Below are positions 10,980-23,502 of a DNA stretch of 64,000 nt, piece after piece (the stretch's first letter is position 1; every line of letters begins with the position of its first letter). Below the pieces are notes generated by a model, which saw nothing but the letters and a program-made list of their open reading frames with translations, ran no database searches and was not told the DNA's origin. This DNA is from Plazaster borealis (taxonomy: Eukaryota; Echinodermata; Asteroidea; Forcipulatida; Labidiasteridae): assembly GCA_021014325.1 (NCBI GenBank), contig CM037459.1, positions 13,487,501 to 13,551,500 of the forward strand. The letters are read 5' to 3'. Both the position numbers and the translations under genes were made by a program.

Positions 10980-11032
10980 GACATTTCAGATGTATTCGCA
11001 TTCGTACATGTTTGCGATATGCGATGTCCCTT

Positions 11033-12192
11033 TAGGGACACCGTAATTTCCTTTACTACTGGTACGACATTAGACGAAACTATTCATCCGAAATTTAATG
11101 TCAATTCGGATCAAGCAAAGTACACAACCTCGATCCCTTTGAATACAATAGGTCATTGCCGTGTATCGCAAGAATGAAGTGGCGGGAGCGACTGGAGCAG
11201 GGATGATGATTGGTACAACATCAGCTCCGAGTGGTAACCCAACGTAGACACTGGCTGAACATGAAGCTACAGATCTGCGGAATAGTCAGCGTCGCGTTAT
11301 TAGTTTTTGTTCGACAGCGGTAGTCCTACTAAGTAAATGTTATGGCTAAAATAGGGGAGCCCTCATTTCATTTGCCAATGTATTAGATCTTTAAAGGTAT
11401 ACTTTACTTCAATTTAAAACTGTATTTTAGATTGTGTTTGTTGTAGGCCTATGCTGTTTTATAGATCCCCTACGTAACGTCCCAAGCTCAAAAAGCTAAT
11501 CCCATATTGATTGGGTTTGTGGTGTACGGTGTACACAATGGTGTTTTCAATAACATAAATGGATATATAATAAACATCACGGTAAAGGTGTTGTGTCGTC
11601 ATGATCAAAGCAGGCCTGTGGCTTTACATATGAACTCTCACCCAGTTACTACACACGCGCGCCCTTCAATCATTAAATTGGGAGTGTGCGCGCACGAGAT
11701 GACGAGAGAGTTCATAATTCCATGTACAGCCGCAGGCCTGCTTGGATCATGACGCCACAGCCCCTTTAATGCTTGTTTCTCCTGAAAAATGGCGTGCAAA
11801 ATTTATGAGGATTTGTAAACACATTTACTCTCAAAATGTGATTATCAACTTCTTGTTGCCCCGTTTTATAATGTTTTGAAAACATGTATCTAGCAGGTAG
11901 TATGTTGCCACCTAACGAGGCCTCTATTAATTGTCATGTAGGATTAGTGTTTCGTAAGTGGCATCGAATGATTTGGTTACATACTGTTTAAGTGTATATA
12001 AAATACTACTGCTACTACTACTACTACAAATATAAATAAGGCACATGCTATAATGATTTGACAATAATAAGCGCCAAATTAATGTTTTAATATTTTAATT
12101 TTATTAACACTTTTTGAAACCATTTTATTAAATTGTAACCTTGGGGCAATGTCAACAATATTGTTGAAACACAAAAAACACCACAGAAGTAT
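11033..12192. other. Intergenic, no gene recognised
   Basis: The stretch holds a foldback MITE at 11583-11769 and a short TAC/ACT-rich microsatellite near 12005-12027. I see no exon with convincing splice sites. Confidence 0.5.
11583..11769. mobile_element. Foldback MITE, 187 bp
   Basis: The two ends form long imperfect inverted repeats of roughly 55-65 bases. TCATGATCAAAGCAGGCCTG on the left pairs with CAGGCCTGCTTGGATCATGA on the right, and ATGAACTCTC pairs with GAGAGTTCAT. Only a short GC-rich centre is unpaired. Outer bases are TAAAGG and CCCTTTAA. Confidence 0.6.
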
Positions 12193-12939
12193 GAACACAA
12201 GATGATCATAAATATGTACAAATCAAATCGTTGTCAGAATGTCTGGCTAAAGAGTGCGTAAACGTTGCGAAACTTTGTCAAGCTGATAGTTCTCATCTGA
12301 TACGAATTAAACAAGCTTAGAGAATAAATGAACAGGTGATGTCAGCATTCTTGGGGAAAATCGTTCGATTAATTTTTAAAGAAAAGATGAGTTGTCAATA
12401 CATGCCAATTCAAGCATCATTGTTAAATTCGCAATCAAATGTCGCAGTGTGAGTATACGCAGCGAAACTTGGACAACAAAACCCGACATGAGCCAAGTCG
12501 ACACAAGAGGTGCAATTGAATTAGTCTCTGCAAACATTGGTGAAGAGCAAAACTGAAGAAAAACACCATAAAATAAACAAAAATAAAACGCAAATAATGA
12601 AAACGAATAACCATTTGAAAAAGTAATTAAATATGTCAGACGTTTTGTTTTCAGTGCACCTGGTAATAAGTAATCTAAATATTGAATGTAAAATATTGGG
12701 TTGATTTATGTAGGCTTTCCCGGTCAGTTTCAGCAGGAATTCATATAATTTCTTAAATTTAAGACGACTTCAAATTCACACATTTTCCCGACTCAATCGA
12801 ACCACGGTTTCTTTTTAGCTACTAATGAATTCAACTTTCCAAGTCTGAATCTGGGTCCCGGAAAGTAGTTAACAAATAGGATTTTAACTCAATTTTTTTT
12901 TGCAAACATTAACCAACGCAATGTACCTTAAAGTCCATT

Positions 12940-13181
12940 CACTCTAAAACTCCCAGGTCAAAACTGACTCGGAATCCGGGTCCCAGTGGGCCTGATCCAT
13001 TTCTGGGTTAGGCTGAGCCTGAAAGTATAGTTAACAAATGGAATTTTAATCCGAAATCTGCGTCAGTTTGAACAATTTCTGGGTCAATTTGACACTCATT
13101 CTGGGTTATACTGACCCAGAAATGGGTCAGGCAGTACGATACCCTGATCCGGGTAAATTCTGACTGGAAGTTTTTAGAGTG
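12940..13181. mobile_element. MITE carried in each tandem unit
   Basis: The ends CACTCTAAAA and TTTTAGAGTG are inverted repeats, and the interior alternates TGACCCAGAAATGGGTC-like words in both orientations. Equivalent copies lie at 16176-16417, 19428-19669 and 22681-22922. It was present before the tandem amplification. Confidence 0.6.
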
Positions 13182-14407
13182 CAATCATCAGATAATTTGA
13201 AAAGTTCATGCTTGCTTTGTGATATTTGTTTTTATATCGACACTTCTTTTCTTGGATTAATGCGAACTGATGGGCTCATATTCTGTAACTTATGGAAAAC
13301 AAAGGGTTTCCATTATGCAAACTTTAAAGACGGGGTGCTCGAAAGAAAGTTTGTATGCAAAGTCTATGGGTTTGTTAAGTACATGGTTTAAAGAAATAAC
13401 CATAAAATACAAACTTGAGTAGTAGAGGTTTGCAGATTCTGTCAGCGGTCCAATAAACGTTTCCTGCCAATATACTAAAATAACAGTGGGCACGTATATC
13501 ATGTTCACTTCAACATGCATTTAAAAAACAATTGCATCCTGGTACGGAAAGCCGTCTGTCGCAATTAGCAAGTTTGACAGTGTCCGAGGCAAGCACAGCC
13601 AGATGTCAATCATAAGATGAAAAAAGAATTAAAACAAATAAATACAAAATAAATAAATAACAAATAAATTAACGCTAACAACAATACTCAGATGTCATTA
13701 TAACGTTTTACACATCCAAATTGTTTTAAAAAGCGGTGTACAGGAGTCTAAAAGCATGGGTGCATTGAACAATTTATTTATATTCGAACCTAATCGACCG
13801 AAATGGAAAGTAAGCAACTTTTACTTTTGTTGAGTTTAAAATTATCAAAAAATAAATAAATACAATTTCGAGCGCTTTGTTCAATGGTTCATTGTTTGAT
13901 GAACAAAAATTATAATAATAGTTAATACAAATTTATGCTATTTAACATGGTCACTCATTCTTTAAGGTACACGGCCCAATTTTATGGTTTTGCTTACCGC
14001 CGAACTGCGCTTGTGATCACAATTCCCCACTAACACAGCAAGTGCCGAATTTCTACGCTATGTAAGCGAAGAATGCCTAGTAGTATGGAATACGCACAAG
14101 AAAAAATTCCCTTCTAACCTGTGAGTTACGCTTGACGTCAGCGTGGATACTCTGCTTAAGGAAAGCAGAGCCATGAAATTTAGCCCAGATGGCGCCCCGT
14201 AGCTCATTTTTTCTCTCGAACTTCCCCGCCCAGTGCCATCGTGTTAATATTCCCACAGTCTTTCCATAGCACACGACGACGCAACTCGCGGTTCATTTAC
14301 AGTAGTGATACGGTATGTATTGTATGTTCGTTGGATTAGTACCATAAGGGTTTTCAACCGAAATGATCTGTAAGAACTCCGAGTAACAGCACTTTTTATT
14401 ATTAACA

Positions 14408-14513
14408 ATGGCTGGACCAGAAAGTGCTACCAAACTCCTCCTTCTTTTAAACGTCATTGTCTTCATAGCAGCAGTGGTATATGTCCTTCCTCTTCAAGCC
14501 CAAGATGAAAAAG
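14408..14513 (+). CDS. Signal-peptide first exon, copy 1
   Basis: From an ATG in good context (AACAATGG) the exon reads MAGPESATK, a hydrophobic core of about 20 residues (LLLLLNVIVFIAAVVYV) and LPLQAQDEK, then one base of a split codon before the donor G|GTACTC. This is a textbook signal peptide with likely cleavage after LQA. Without splicing the frame stops a few codons on, which supports use of the donor. The phase-1 end matches the phase-1 acceptor of the SRCR exon at 37623, and the join would read QDEKVLVRLANG. The upstream 200 bases show no clear TATA box. The downstream partner is inference; another secreted-protein gene could use this exon. Confidence 0.65.
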
Positions 14514-14718
14514 GTACTCTTTTCGAGACTGTAGCGTAGTTAGCCTTTTTTATTACAAATTGCATGGGCAAAAGTTTACTGTATTGACGCATAACCAGCA
14601 GTGTAGTGACAATCTTGGGTTGAATGCGTACTGTGAGTTTACACATAAATAGAAAAGAACAACCACCTTTGTTCACAAGCATCAATTACAAATATTTCTT
14701 GCCGCAAAACAAAAGCAA

Positions 14719-15439
14719 CTAGACTTAAATTTTTGTCAGATGACAAAAACAAGGTGTTCGGCATGACGCTCAGGATGTGTGTTATATAAACACATCCAAA
14801 CTTGTTATCAACGTCGCGGTGCTGAGCAAATTAACAAAAGCAGAGTTATAAATTTCATTTAATATTTTTTTATGTGAGGTAGTTCTTGTGTTTTGTAAAG
14901 CAAATACTGTAGTCCTAGATAAAAAAGAAATAAAAAGAAATGTGAAATGCTTGTAATTTGCTTTTGATGTCCGAATTCAATGACACATTATCATTCATCG
15001 ACATACTAAGGTCTAAGTACATGGTTAAGTCAAAACCCTTTTTGGTTCACGAGTTATGATTTTTGCACACACAGTACCTGTACACCTGAACGGTGGTTAG
15101 CATCAATTAAAAACATATCAACATGATTGGAGACGAAATAAGGAATGCCCCCCTTTTTTTAAAGATGATTTTGAAATAAAGCTTACCAGTTTAATCACCG
15201 TGTCTGAAGGGCAAACTCAGCGGGCCTAGAACGCCTTTGGCAGGCATGGTCACGTCGATCAACGTGATATGGGTGTAGGGGTTTGATGAGAAGCGAACCA
15301 ATGTCGTTTTTTTTGGGTTTAAGTTTTTGTTAGTTATTAAAAGTCATACAAATCAAAGAAAATGACGTCAACAGCGTCCTCCCGTGACAAGTTAAATAAC
15401 GTACTCTTTTGCCGAAAAACATTTTGTAAGTTCAACTTT
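14719..15439 (-). mobile_element. Helitron-like element 3' part in unit U1, minus strand
   Basis: On the minus strand the element ends with CCGAACACCTTGTTTTTG, a hairpin of TTTTTGTC and GACAAAAA, and a CTAG terminus at 14719 followed by T, as expected of a Helitron 3' end. A second hairpin, GGATGTGTTTAT pairing with its downstream arm, lies near 14776-14800. The body matches the family seen at 24-29 kb and 43-59 kb. Equivalent ends lie at 17961 and 21213. The 5' part is cut off by the unit boundary. Confidence 0.6.
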
Positions 15440-18400
15440 GAACACAAGATGATCATAAATATGTACAAATCAAATCGTTGTCAGAATGAGTGCGTAAACG
15501 TTGCGAAACTTTGTCAAGCTGATAGTTCTCATCTGATACGAATTAAACAAGCTTAGAGAATAAATGAACAGGTGATGTCAGCATTCTTGGGGAAAATCGT
15601 TCGATTAATTTTTAAAGAAAAGATGAGTTGTCAATACATGCCAATTCAAGCATCATTGTTAAATTCGCAATCAAATGTCGCAGTGTGAGTATACGCAGCG
15701 AAACTAGGACAACAAAACCCGACATGAGCCAAGTCGACACAAGAGGTGCAATTGAATTAGTCTCTGCAAACATTGGTGAAGAGCAAAACTGAAGAAAAAC
15801 ACCATAAAATAAACAAAAATAAAACGCAAGTAATGAAAACGAATAACCATTTGAAAAAGTAATTAAATATGTCAGACGTTTTGTTTTCAGTGCACCTGGT
15901 AATAAGTAATCTAAATATTGAATGTAAAATATTGGGTTGATTTATGTAGGCTTTCCCGGTCAGTTTCAGCAGGAATTCATATAATTTCTTAAATTTAAGA
16001 CGACTTCAAATTCACACATTTTCCCGACTCAATCGAACCACGGTTTCTTTTTAGCTACTAATGAATTCAACTTTCCAAGTCTGAATCTGGGTCCCGGAAA
16101 GTAGTTAACAAATAGGATTTTAACTCAATTTTTTTTTGCAAACATTAACCAACGCAATGTACCTTAAAGTCCATTCACTCTAAAACTCCCAGGTCAAAAC
16201 TGACTCGGAATCCGGGTCCCAGTGGGCCTGATCCATTTCTGGGTTAGGCTGAGCCTGAAAGTATAGTTAACAAATGGAATTTTAATCCGAAATCTGCGTC
16301 AGTTTGAACAATTTCTGGGTCAATTTGACACTCATTCTGGGTTATACTGACCCAGAAATGGGTCCGGCCGTACGAGACCCGGATCCGGGTAAATTCTGAC
16401 TGGAAGTTTTTAGAGTGCAATCATCAGATAATTTAAAAGGTTCATGCTTGCTTTGTGATATTTGTTTTTAAATCGACACTTCTTTTCTTGGATTAATGCG
16501 AACTGATGGGCTCATATTCTGTAACTTATGGAAAACAAAGGGTTTCCATTATGCAAACTTTAAAGACGGGGTGCTCGAAAGAAAGTTTGTATGCAAAGTC
16601 TATGGGGTTTGTTAAGTACATGGTTTAAAGAAATAACCATAAAATACAAACTTGAGTAGTAGAGGTTTGCAGATTCTGTCAGCGGTCCAATAAACGTTTC
16701 CTGCCAATATACTAAAATAACAGTGGGCACGTATATCATGTTCACTTCAACATGCATTTAAAAAAACAATTGCATCCTGGTACGGAAAGCCGTCTGTCGC
16801 AATTAGCAAGTTTGACAGTGTCCGAGGCAAGCACAGCCAGATGTCAATCATAAGATGAAAAAAGAATTAAAACAAATAAATACAAAATAAATAAATAACA
16901 AATAAATTAACGCTAACAACAATACTCAGATGTCATTATAACGTTTTACACATCCAAATTGTTTTAAAAAGCGGTGTACAGGAGTCTAAAAGCATGGGTG
17001 CATTGAACAATTTATTTATATTCGAACCTAATCGACCGAAATGGAAAGTAAGCAACTTTTACTTTTGTTGAGTTTAAAAATATCAAAAAATAAATAAATA
17101 AATACAATTTCGAGCGCTTTGTTCAATGGTTCATTGTTTGATGAACAAACATTATAATAATAGTTAATACAAATTTATGCTATTTAACATGTTCACTCAT
17201 TCTTTAAGGTACACGGCCCAATTTTATGGTTTTGCTTACCGCCGAACTGCGCTTGTGATCACAATTCCCCACTAACACAGCAAGTGCCGAATTTCTACGC
17301 TATGTAAGCGAAGAATGCCTAGTAGTATGGAATACGCACAAGAAAAAATTCCCTTCTAACCTGTGAGTTACGCTTGACGTCAGCGTGGATACTCTGCTTA
17401 AGGAAAGCAGAGCCATGAAATTTAGCCCAGATGGCGCCCCGTAGCTCATTTTTTCTCTCGAACTTCCCCGCCCAGTGCCATCGTGTTAATATTCCCACAG
17501 TCTTTCCATAGCACACGACGACGCAACTCGCGGTTCATTTACAGTAGTGATACGGTATGTATTGTATGTTCGTTGGATTAGTACCATAAGGGTTTTCAAC
17601 CGAAATGATCTGTAAGAACTCCGAGTAACAGCACTTTTTATTATTAACAATGGCTGGACCAGAAAGTGCTACCAAACTCCTCCTTCTTTTAAACGTCATT
17701 GTCTTCATAGCAGCAGTGGTATATGTCCTTCCTCTTCAAGCCCAAGATGAAAAAGGTACTCTTTTCGAGACTGTAGCGTAGTTAGCCTTTTTTATTACAA
17801 ATTGCATGGGCAAACGTTTACTGTATTGACGCATAACCAGCAGTGTAGTGACAATCTTGGGTTGAATGCGTACTGTGAGTTTACACATAAATAGAAAAGA
17901 ACAACCACCTTTGTTCACAAGCATCAATTACAAATATTTCTTGCCGCAAAACAAAAGCAACTAGACTTAAATTTTTGTCAGATGACAAAAACAAGGTGTT
18001 CGGCATGACGCTCAGGATGTGTGTTATATAAACACATCCAAACTTGTTATCAACGTCGCGGTGCTGAGCAAATTAACAAAAGCAGAGTTATAAATTTCAT
18101 TTAATATTTTTTTATGTGAGGTAGTTCTTGTGTTTTGTAAAGCAAATACTGTAGTCCTAGATAAAAAAGAAATAAAAGAAATGTGAAATGCTTGTAATTT
18201 GCTTTTGATGTCCGAATTCAATGACACATTATCATTCATCGACATACTAAGGTCTAAGTACATGGTTAAGTCAAAACCCTTTTTGGTTCACGAGTTATGA
18301 TTTTTGCACACACAGTACCTGTACACCTGAACGGTGGTTAGCATCAATTAAAAACATATCAACATGATTGGAGACGAAATAAGGAATGCCCCCCTTTTTT

Positions 18401-18680
18401 TAAAGATGATTTTGAAATAAAGCTTACCAGTTTAATCACCGTGTCTGAAGGGCAAACTCAGCGGGCCTAGAACGCCTTTGGCAGGCATGGTCACGTCGAT
18501 CAACGTGATATGGGTGTAGGGGTTTGATGAGAAGCGAACCAATGTCGTTTTTTTTGGGTTTAAGTTTTTGTTAGTTATTAAAAGTCATACAAATCAAAGA
18601 AAATGACGTCAACAGCGTCCTCCCGTGACAAGTTAAATAACGTACTCTTTTGCCGAAAAACATTTTGTAAGTTCAACTTT
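15440..18680 (+). repeat. Tandem unit U2 (3241 bp)
   Basis: Second copy. It differs from U1 by scattered substitutions and small indels, including an 11-base gap near 15487 and an added TAAA near 17097. The 3242-base spacing to U1 holds across the exon, MITE and Helitron-like end. Confidence 0.95.
17650..17755 (+). CDS. Signal-peptide first exon, copy 2
   Basis: Identical coding sequence to the exon at 14408-14513, with the same ATG context and donor. The base changes that separate the units fall outside the exon. Confidence 0.65.
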
Positions 18681-21600
18681 GAACACAAGATGATCATAAA
18701 TATGTACAAATCAAATCGTTGTCAGAATGTCTGGCTAAAGAGTGCGTAAACGTTGCGAAACTTTGTCAAGCTGATAGTTCTCATCTGATACGAATTAAAC
18801 AAGCTTAGAGAATAAATGAACAGGTGATGTCAGCATTCTTGGGGAAAATCGTTCGATTAATTTTTAAAGAAAAGATGAGTTGTCAATACATGCCAATTCA
18901 AGCATCATTGTTAAATTCGCAATCAAATGTCGCAGTGTGAGTATACGCAGCGAAACTAGGACAACAAAACCCGACATGAGCCAAGTCGACACAAGAGGTG
19001 CAATTGAATTAGTCTCTGCAAACATTGGTGAAGAGCAAAACTGAAGAAAAACACCATAAAATAAACAAAAATAAAACGCAAGTAATGAAAACGAATAACC
19101 ATTTGAAAAAGTAATTAAATATGTCAGACGTTTTGTTTTCAGTGCACCTGGTAATAAGTAATCTAAATATTGAATGTAAAATATTGGGTTGATTTATGTA
19201 GGCTTTCCCGGTCAGTTTCAGCAGGAATTCATATAATTTCTTAAATTTAAGACGACTTCAAATTCACACATTTTCCCGACTCAATCGAACCACGGTTTCT
19301 TTTTAGCTACTAATGAATTCAACTTTCCAAGTCTGAATCTGGGTCCCGGAAAGTAGTTAACAAATAGGATTTTAACTCAATTTTTTTTTGCAAACATTAA
19401 CCAACGCAATGTACCTTAAAGTCCATTCACTCTAAAACTTCCAGGTCAAAACTGACTCGGAATCCGGGTCCCAGTGGGCCTGATCCATTTCTGGGTTAGG
19501 CTGAGCCTGAAAGTATAGTTAACAAATGGAATTTTAATCCGAAATCTGCGTCAGTTTGAACAATTTCTGGGTCAATTTGACACTCATTCTGGGTTATACT
19601 GACCCAGAAATGGGTCCGGCCGTACGAGACCCGGATCCGGGTAAATTCTGACTGGAAGTTTTTAGAGTGCAATCATCAGATAATTTGAAAAGTTCATGCT
19701 TGCTTTGTGATATTTGTTTTTATATCGACACTTCTTTTCTTGGATTAATGCGAACTGATGGGCTCATATTCTGTAACTTATGGAAAACAAAGGGTTTCCA
19801 TTATGCAAACTCTAAAGACGGGGTGCTCGAAAGAAATTTTGTATGCAAAGTCTATGGGGTTTGTTAAGTACATGGTTTAAAGAAATAACCATAAAATACA
19901 AACTTGAGTAGTAGAGGTTTGCAGATTCTGTCAGCGGTCCAATAAACGTTTCCTGCCAATATACTAAAATAACAGTGGGCACATATATCATGTTCACTTC
20001 AACATGCATTTAAAAAAACAATTGCATCCTGGTACGGAAAGCCGTCTGTCGCAATTAGCAATTTTGACAGTGTCCGAGGCAAGCACAGCCAGATGTCAAT
20101 CATAAGATGAAAAAAGAATTAAAACAAATAAATACAAAATAAATAAATAACAAATAAATTAACGCTAACAACAATACTCAGATGTCATTATAACGTTTTA
20201 CACATCCAAATTGTTTTAAAAAGCGGTGTACAGGAGTCTAAAAGCATGGGTGCATTGAACAATTTATTTATATTCGAACCTAATCGACCGAAATGGAAAG
20301 TAAGCAACTTTTACTTTTGTTGAGTTTAAAAATATCAAAAAATAAATAAATAAATACAATTTCGAGCGCTTTGTTCAATGGTTCATTGTTTGATGAACAA
20401 AAATTATAATAATAGTTAATACAAATTTATGCTATTTAACATGTTCACTCATTCTTTAAGGTACACGGCCCAATTTTATGGTTTTGCTTACCGCCGAACT
20501 GCGCTTGTGATCACAATTCCCCACTAACACAGCAAGTGCCGAATTTCTACGCTATGTAAGCGAAGAATGCCTAGTAGTATGGAATACGCACAAGAAAAAA
20601 TTCCCTTCTAACCTGTGAGTTACGCTTGACGTCAGCGTGGATACTCTGCTTAAGGAAAGCAGAGCCATGAAATTTAGCCCAGATGGCGCCCCGTAGCTCA
20701 TTTTTTCTCTCGAACTTCCCCGCCCAGTGCCATCGTGTTAATATTCCCACAGTCTTTCCATAGCACACGACGACGCAACTCGCGGTTCATTTACAGTAGT
20801 GATACGGTATGTATTGTATGTTCGTTGGATTAGTACCATAAGGGTTTTCAACCGAAATGATCTGTAAGAACTCCGAGTAACAGCACTTTTTATTATTAAC
20901 AATGGCTGGACCAGAAAGTGCTACCAAACTCCTCCTTCTTTTAAACGTCATTGTCTTCATAGCAGCAGTGGTATATGTCCTTCCTCTTCAAGCCCAAGAT
21001 GAAAAAGGTACTCTTTTCGAGACTGTAGCGTAGTTAGCCTTTTTTATTACAAATTGCATGGGCAAAAGTTTACTGTATTGACGCATAACCAGCAGTGTAG
21101 TGACAATCTTGGGTTGAATGCGTACTGTGAGTTTACACATAAATAGAAAAGAACAACCACCTTTGTTCACAAGCATCAATTACAAATATTTCTTGCCGCA
21201 AAACAAAAGCAACTAGACTTAAATTTTTGTCAGATGACAAAAACAAGGTGTTCGGCATGACGCTCAGGATGTGTGTTATATAAACACATCCAAACTTGTT
21301 ATCAACGTCGCGGTGCTGAGCAAATTAAAAAAAGCAGAGTTATAAATTTCATTTAATATTTTTTTATGTGAGGTAGTTCTTGTGTTTTGTAAAGCAAATA
21401 CTGTAGTCCTAGATAAAAAAGAAATAAAAAGAAATGTGAAATGCTTGTAAATTGCTTTTGATGTCCGAATTCAATGACACATTATCATTCATCGACATAC
21501 TAAGGTCTAAGTACATGGTTAAGTCAAAACCCTTTTTGGTTCACGAGTTATGATTTTTGCACACACAGTACCTGTACACCTGAACGGTGGTTAGCATCAA

Positions 21601-21933
21601 TTAAAAACATATCAACATGATTGGAGACGAAATAAGGAATGCCCCCCTTTTTTTAAAGATGATTTTGAAATAAAGCTTACCAGTTTAATCACCGTGTCTG
21701 AAGGGCAAACTCAGCGGGCCTAGAACGCCTTTGGCAGTCATGGTCACGTCGATCAACGTGATATGGGTGTAGGGGTTTGATGAGAAGCGAACCAATGTCG
21801 TTTTTTTTGGGTTTAAGTTTTTGTTAGTTATTAAAAGTCATACAAATCAAAGAAAATGACGTCAACAGCGTCCTCCCGTGACAAGTTAAATAACGTACTC
21901 TTTTGCCGAAAAACATTTTGTAAGTTCAACTTT
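18681..21933 (+). repeat. Tandem unit U3 (3253 bp)
   Basis: Third complete copy, spaced 3252-3253 bases from U2 and from U4. It keeps the TCTGGCTAAAG words near 18730 that U2 lacks. Confidence 0.95.
20902..21007 (+). CDS. Signal-peptide first exon, copy 3
   Basis: Same coding sequence, start context and phase-1 donor as copies 1 and 2. It is the copy nearest the SRCR exon, 16.6 kb upstream of it, and so the simplest candidate for the first exon of that gene. Confidence 0.65.
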
Positions 21934-23502
21934 GAACACAAGATGATCATAAATATGTACAAATCAAATCGTTGTCAGAATGTCTGGCTAAAGAGTGCGT
22001 AAACGTTGCGAAACTTTGTCAAGCTGATAGTTCTCATCTGATACGAATTAAACAAGCTTAGAGAATAAATGAACAGGTGATGTCAGCATTCTTGGGGAAA
22101 ATCGTTCGATTAATTTTTAAAGAAAAGATGAGTTGTCAATACATGCCAATTCAAGCGTCATTGTTAAATTCGCAATCAAATGTCGCAGTGTGAGTATACG
22201 CAGCGAAACTAGGACAACAAAACCCGACATGAGCCAAGTCGACACAAGAGGTGCAATTGAATTAGTCTCTGCAAACATTGGTGAAGAGCAAAACTGAAGA
22301 AAAACACCATAAAATAAACAAAAATAAAACGCAAATAATGAAAACGAATAACCATTTGAAAAAGTAATTAAATATGTCAGACGTTTTGTTTTCAGTGCAC
22401 CTGGTAATAAGTAATCTAAATATTGAATGTAAAATATTGGGTTGATTTATGTAGGCTTTCCCGGTCAGTTTCAGCAGGAATTCATATAATTTCTTAAATT
22501 TAAGACGACTTCAAATTCACACATTTTCCCGACTCAATCGAACCACGGTTTCTTTTTAGCTACTAATGAATTCAACTTTCCAAGTCTGAATCTGGGTCCC
22601 GGAAAGTAGTTAACAAATAGGATTTTAACTCAATTTTTTTTTGCAAACATTAACCAACGCAATGTACCTTAAAGTCCATTCACTCTAAAACTCCCAGGTC
22701 AAAACTGACTCGGAATCCGGGTCCCAGTGGGCCTGATCCATTTCTGGGTTAGGCTGAGCCTGAAAGTATAGTTAACAAATGGAATTTTAATCCGAAATCT
22801 GCGTCAGTTTGAACAATTTCTGGGTCAATTTGACACTCATTCTGGGTTATACTGACCCAGAAATGGGTCCGGCCGTACGAGACCCGGATCCGGGTAAATT
22901 CTGACTGGAAGTTTTTAGAGTGCAATCATCAGATAATTTGAAAAGTTCATGCTTGCTTTGTGATATTTGTTTTTATATCGACACTTCTTTTCTTGGATTA
23001 ATGCGAACTGATGGGCTCATATTCTGTAACTTATGGAAAACAAAGGGTTTCCATTATGCAAACTTTAAAGACGGGGTGCTCGAAAGAAAGTTTGTATTCA
23101 AAGTCTATGGGGTTTGTTAAGTACATGGTTTAAAGAAATAACCATAAAATACAAACTTGAGTAGTAGAGGTTTGCAGATTCTGTCAGCGGTCCAATAAAC
23201 GTTTCCTGCCAATATACTAAAATAACAGTGGGCACGTATATCATGTTCACTTCAACATGCATTTAAAAAAACAATTGCATCCTGGTACGGAAAGCCGTCT
23301 GTCGCAATTAGCAAGTTTGACAGTGTCCGAGGCAAGCACAGCCAGATGTCAATCATAAGATGAAAAAAGAATTAAAACAAATAAATACAAAATAAATAAA
23401 TAACAAATCAACGTGATATGGGTGTCGGTGTTTGATGAGAAGCGAACCAATGTCGTTTTTTTTTGGTTTAAGTTTTTGTTAGTTATTAAAAGTCATACAA
23501 AT
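21934..23502 (+). repeat. Tandem unit U4, internally deleted
   Basis: The copy follows U3 to about 23408 and then jumps to sequence equivalent to U3 21753 onward, losing about 1.6 kb that includes the signal-peptide exon. The junction has a 2-base overlap (AT). Similarity ends near 23502, before the usual unit end, so the last unit is also cut at its right edge. Confidence 0.9.

Larger units (their letters stand above)
7718..11032. mobile_element. DNA element with terminal inverted repeats, split by a retrotransposon
   Basis: Bases 7718-7738 and 11012-11032 are 21-base exact inverted repeats (AAGGGACATCGCATATCGCA and one more base). Imperfect matching continues inward: ATGTCGTGAATT and CGCATAC blocks occur near 7797-7830 and, inverted, near 10950-10992. 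Together the arms behave as one short MITE-type element into which the retrotransposon at about 7918-10952 has inserted. No clear target-site duplication was seen. The 0.4 kb before it (7300-7717) shows nothing recognisable. Confidence 0.6.
12193..15439 (+). repeat. Tandem unit U1 (3247 bp)
   Basis: First of three complete near-identical units. Each begins GAACACAAGATGATCATAAA and ends GTAAGTTCAACTTT. In order it contains an AT-rich leader, a MITE, shared dispersed-repeat sequence, the signal-peptide exon, and a minus-strand Helitron-like end in the following intron. The match between units starts sharply after CAGAAGTAT at 12192. Confidence 0.95.

Noticed and set aside
14778..14800. TATA box (TTATATAAA) near the signal-peptide exon
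   Set aside because: It lies downstream of the exon, inside the loop of a transposon hairpin (GGATGTG...CACATCC), so it is not a promoter of that exon.
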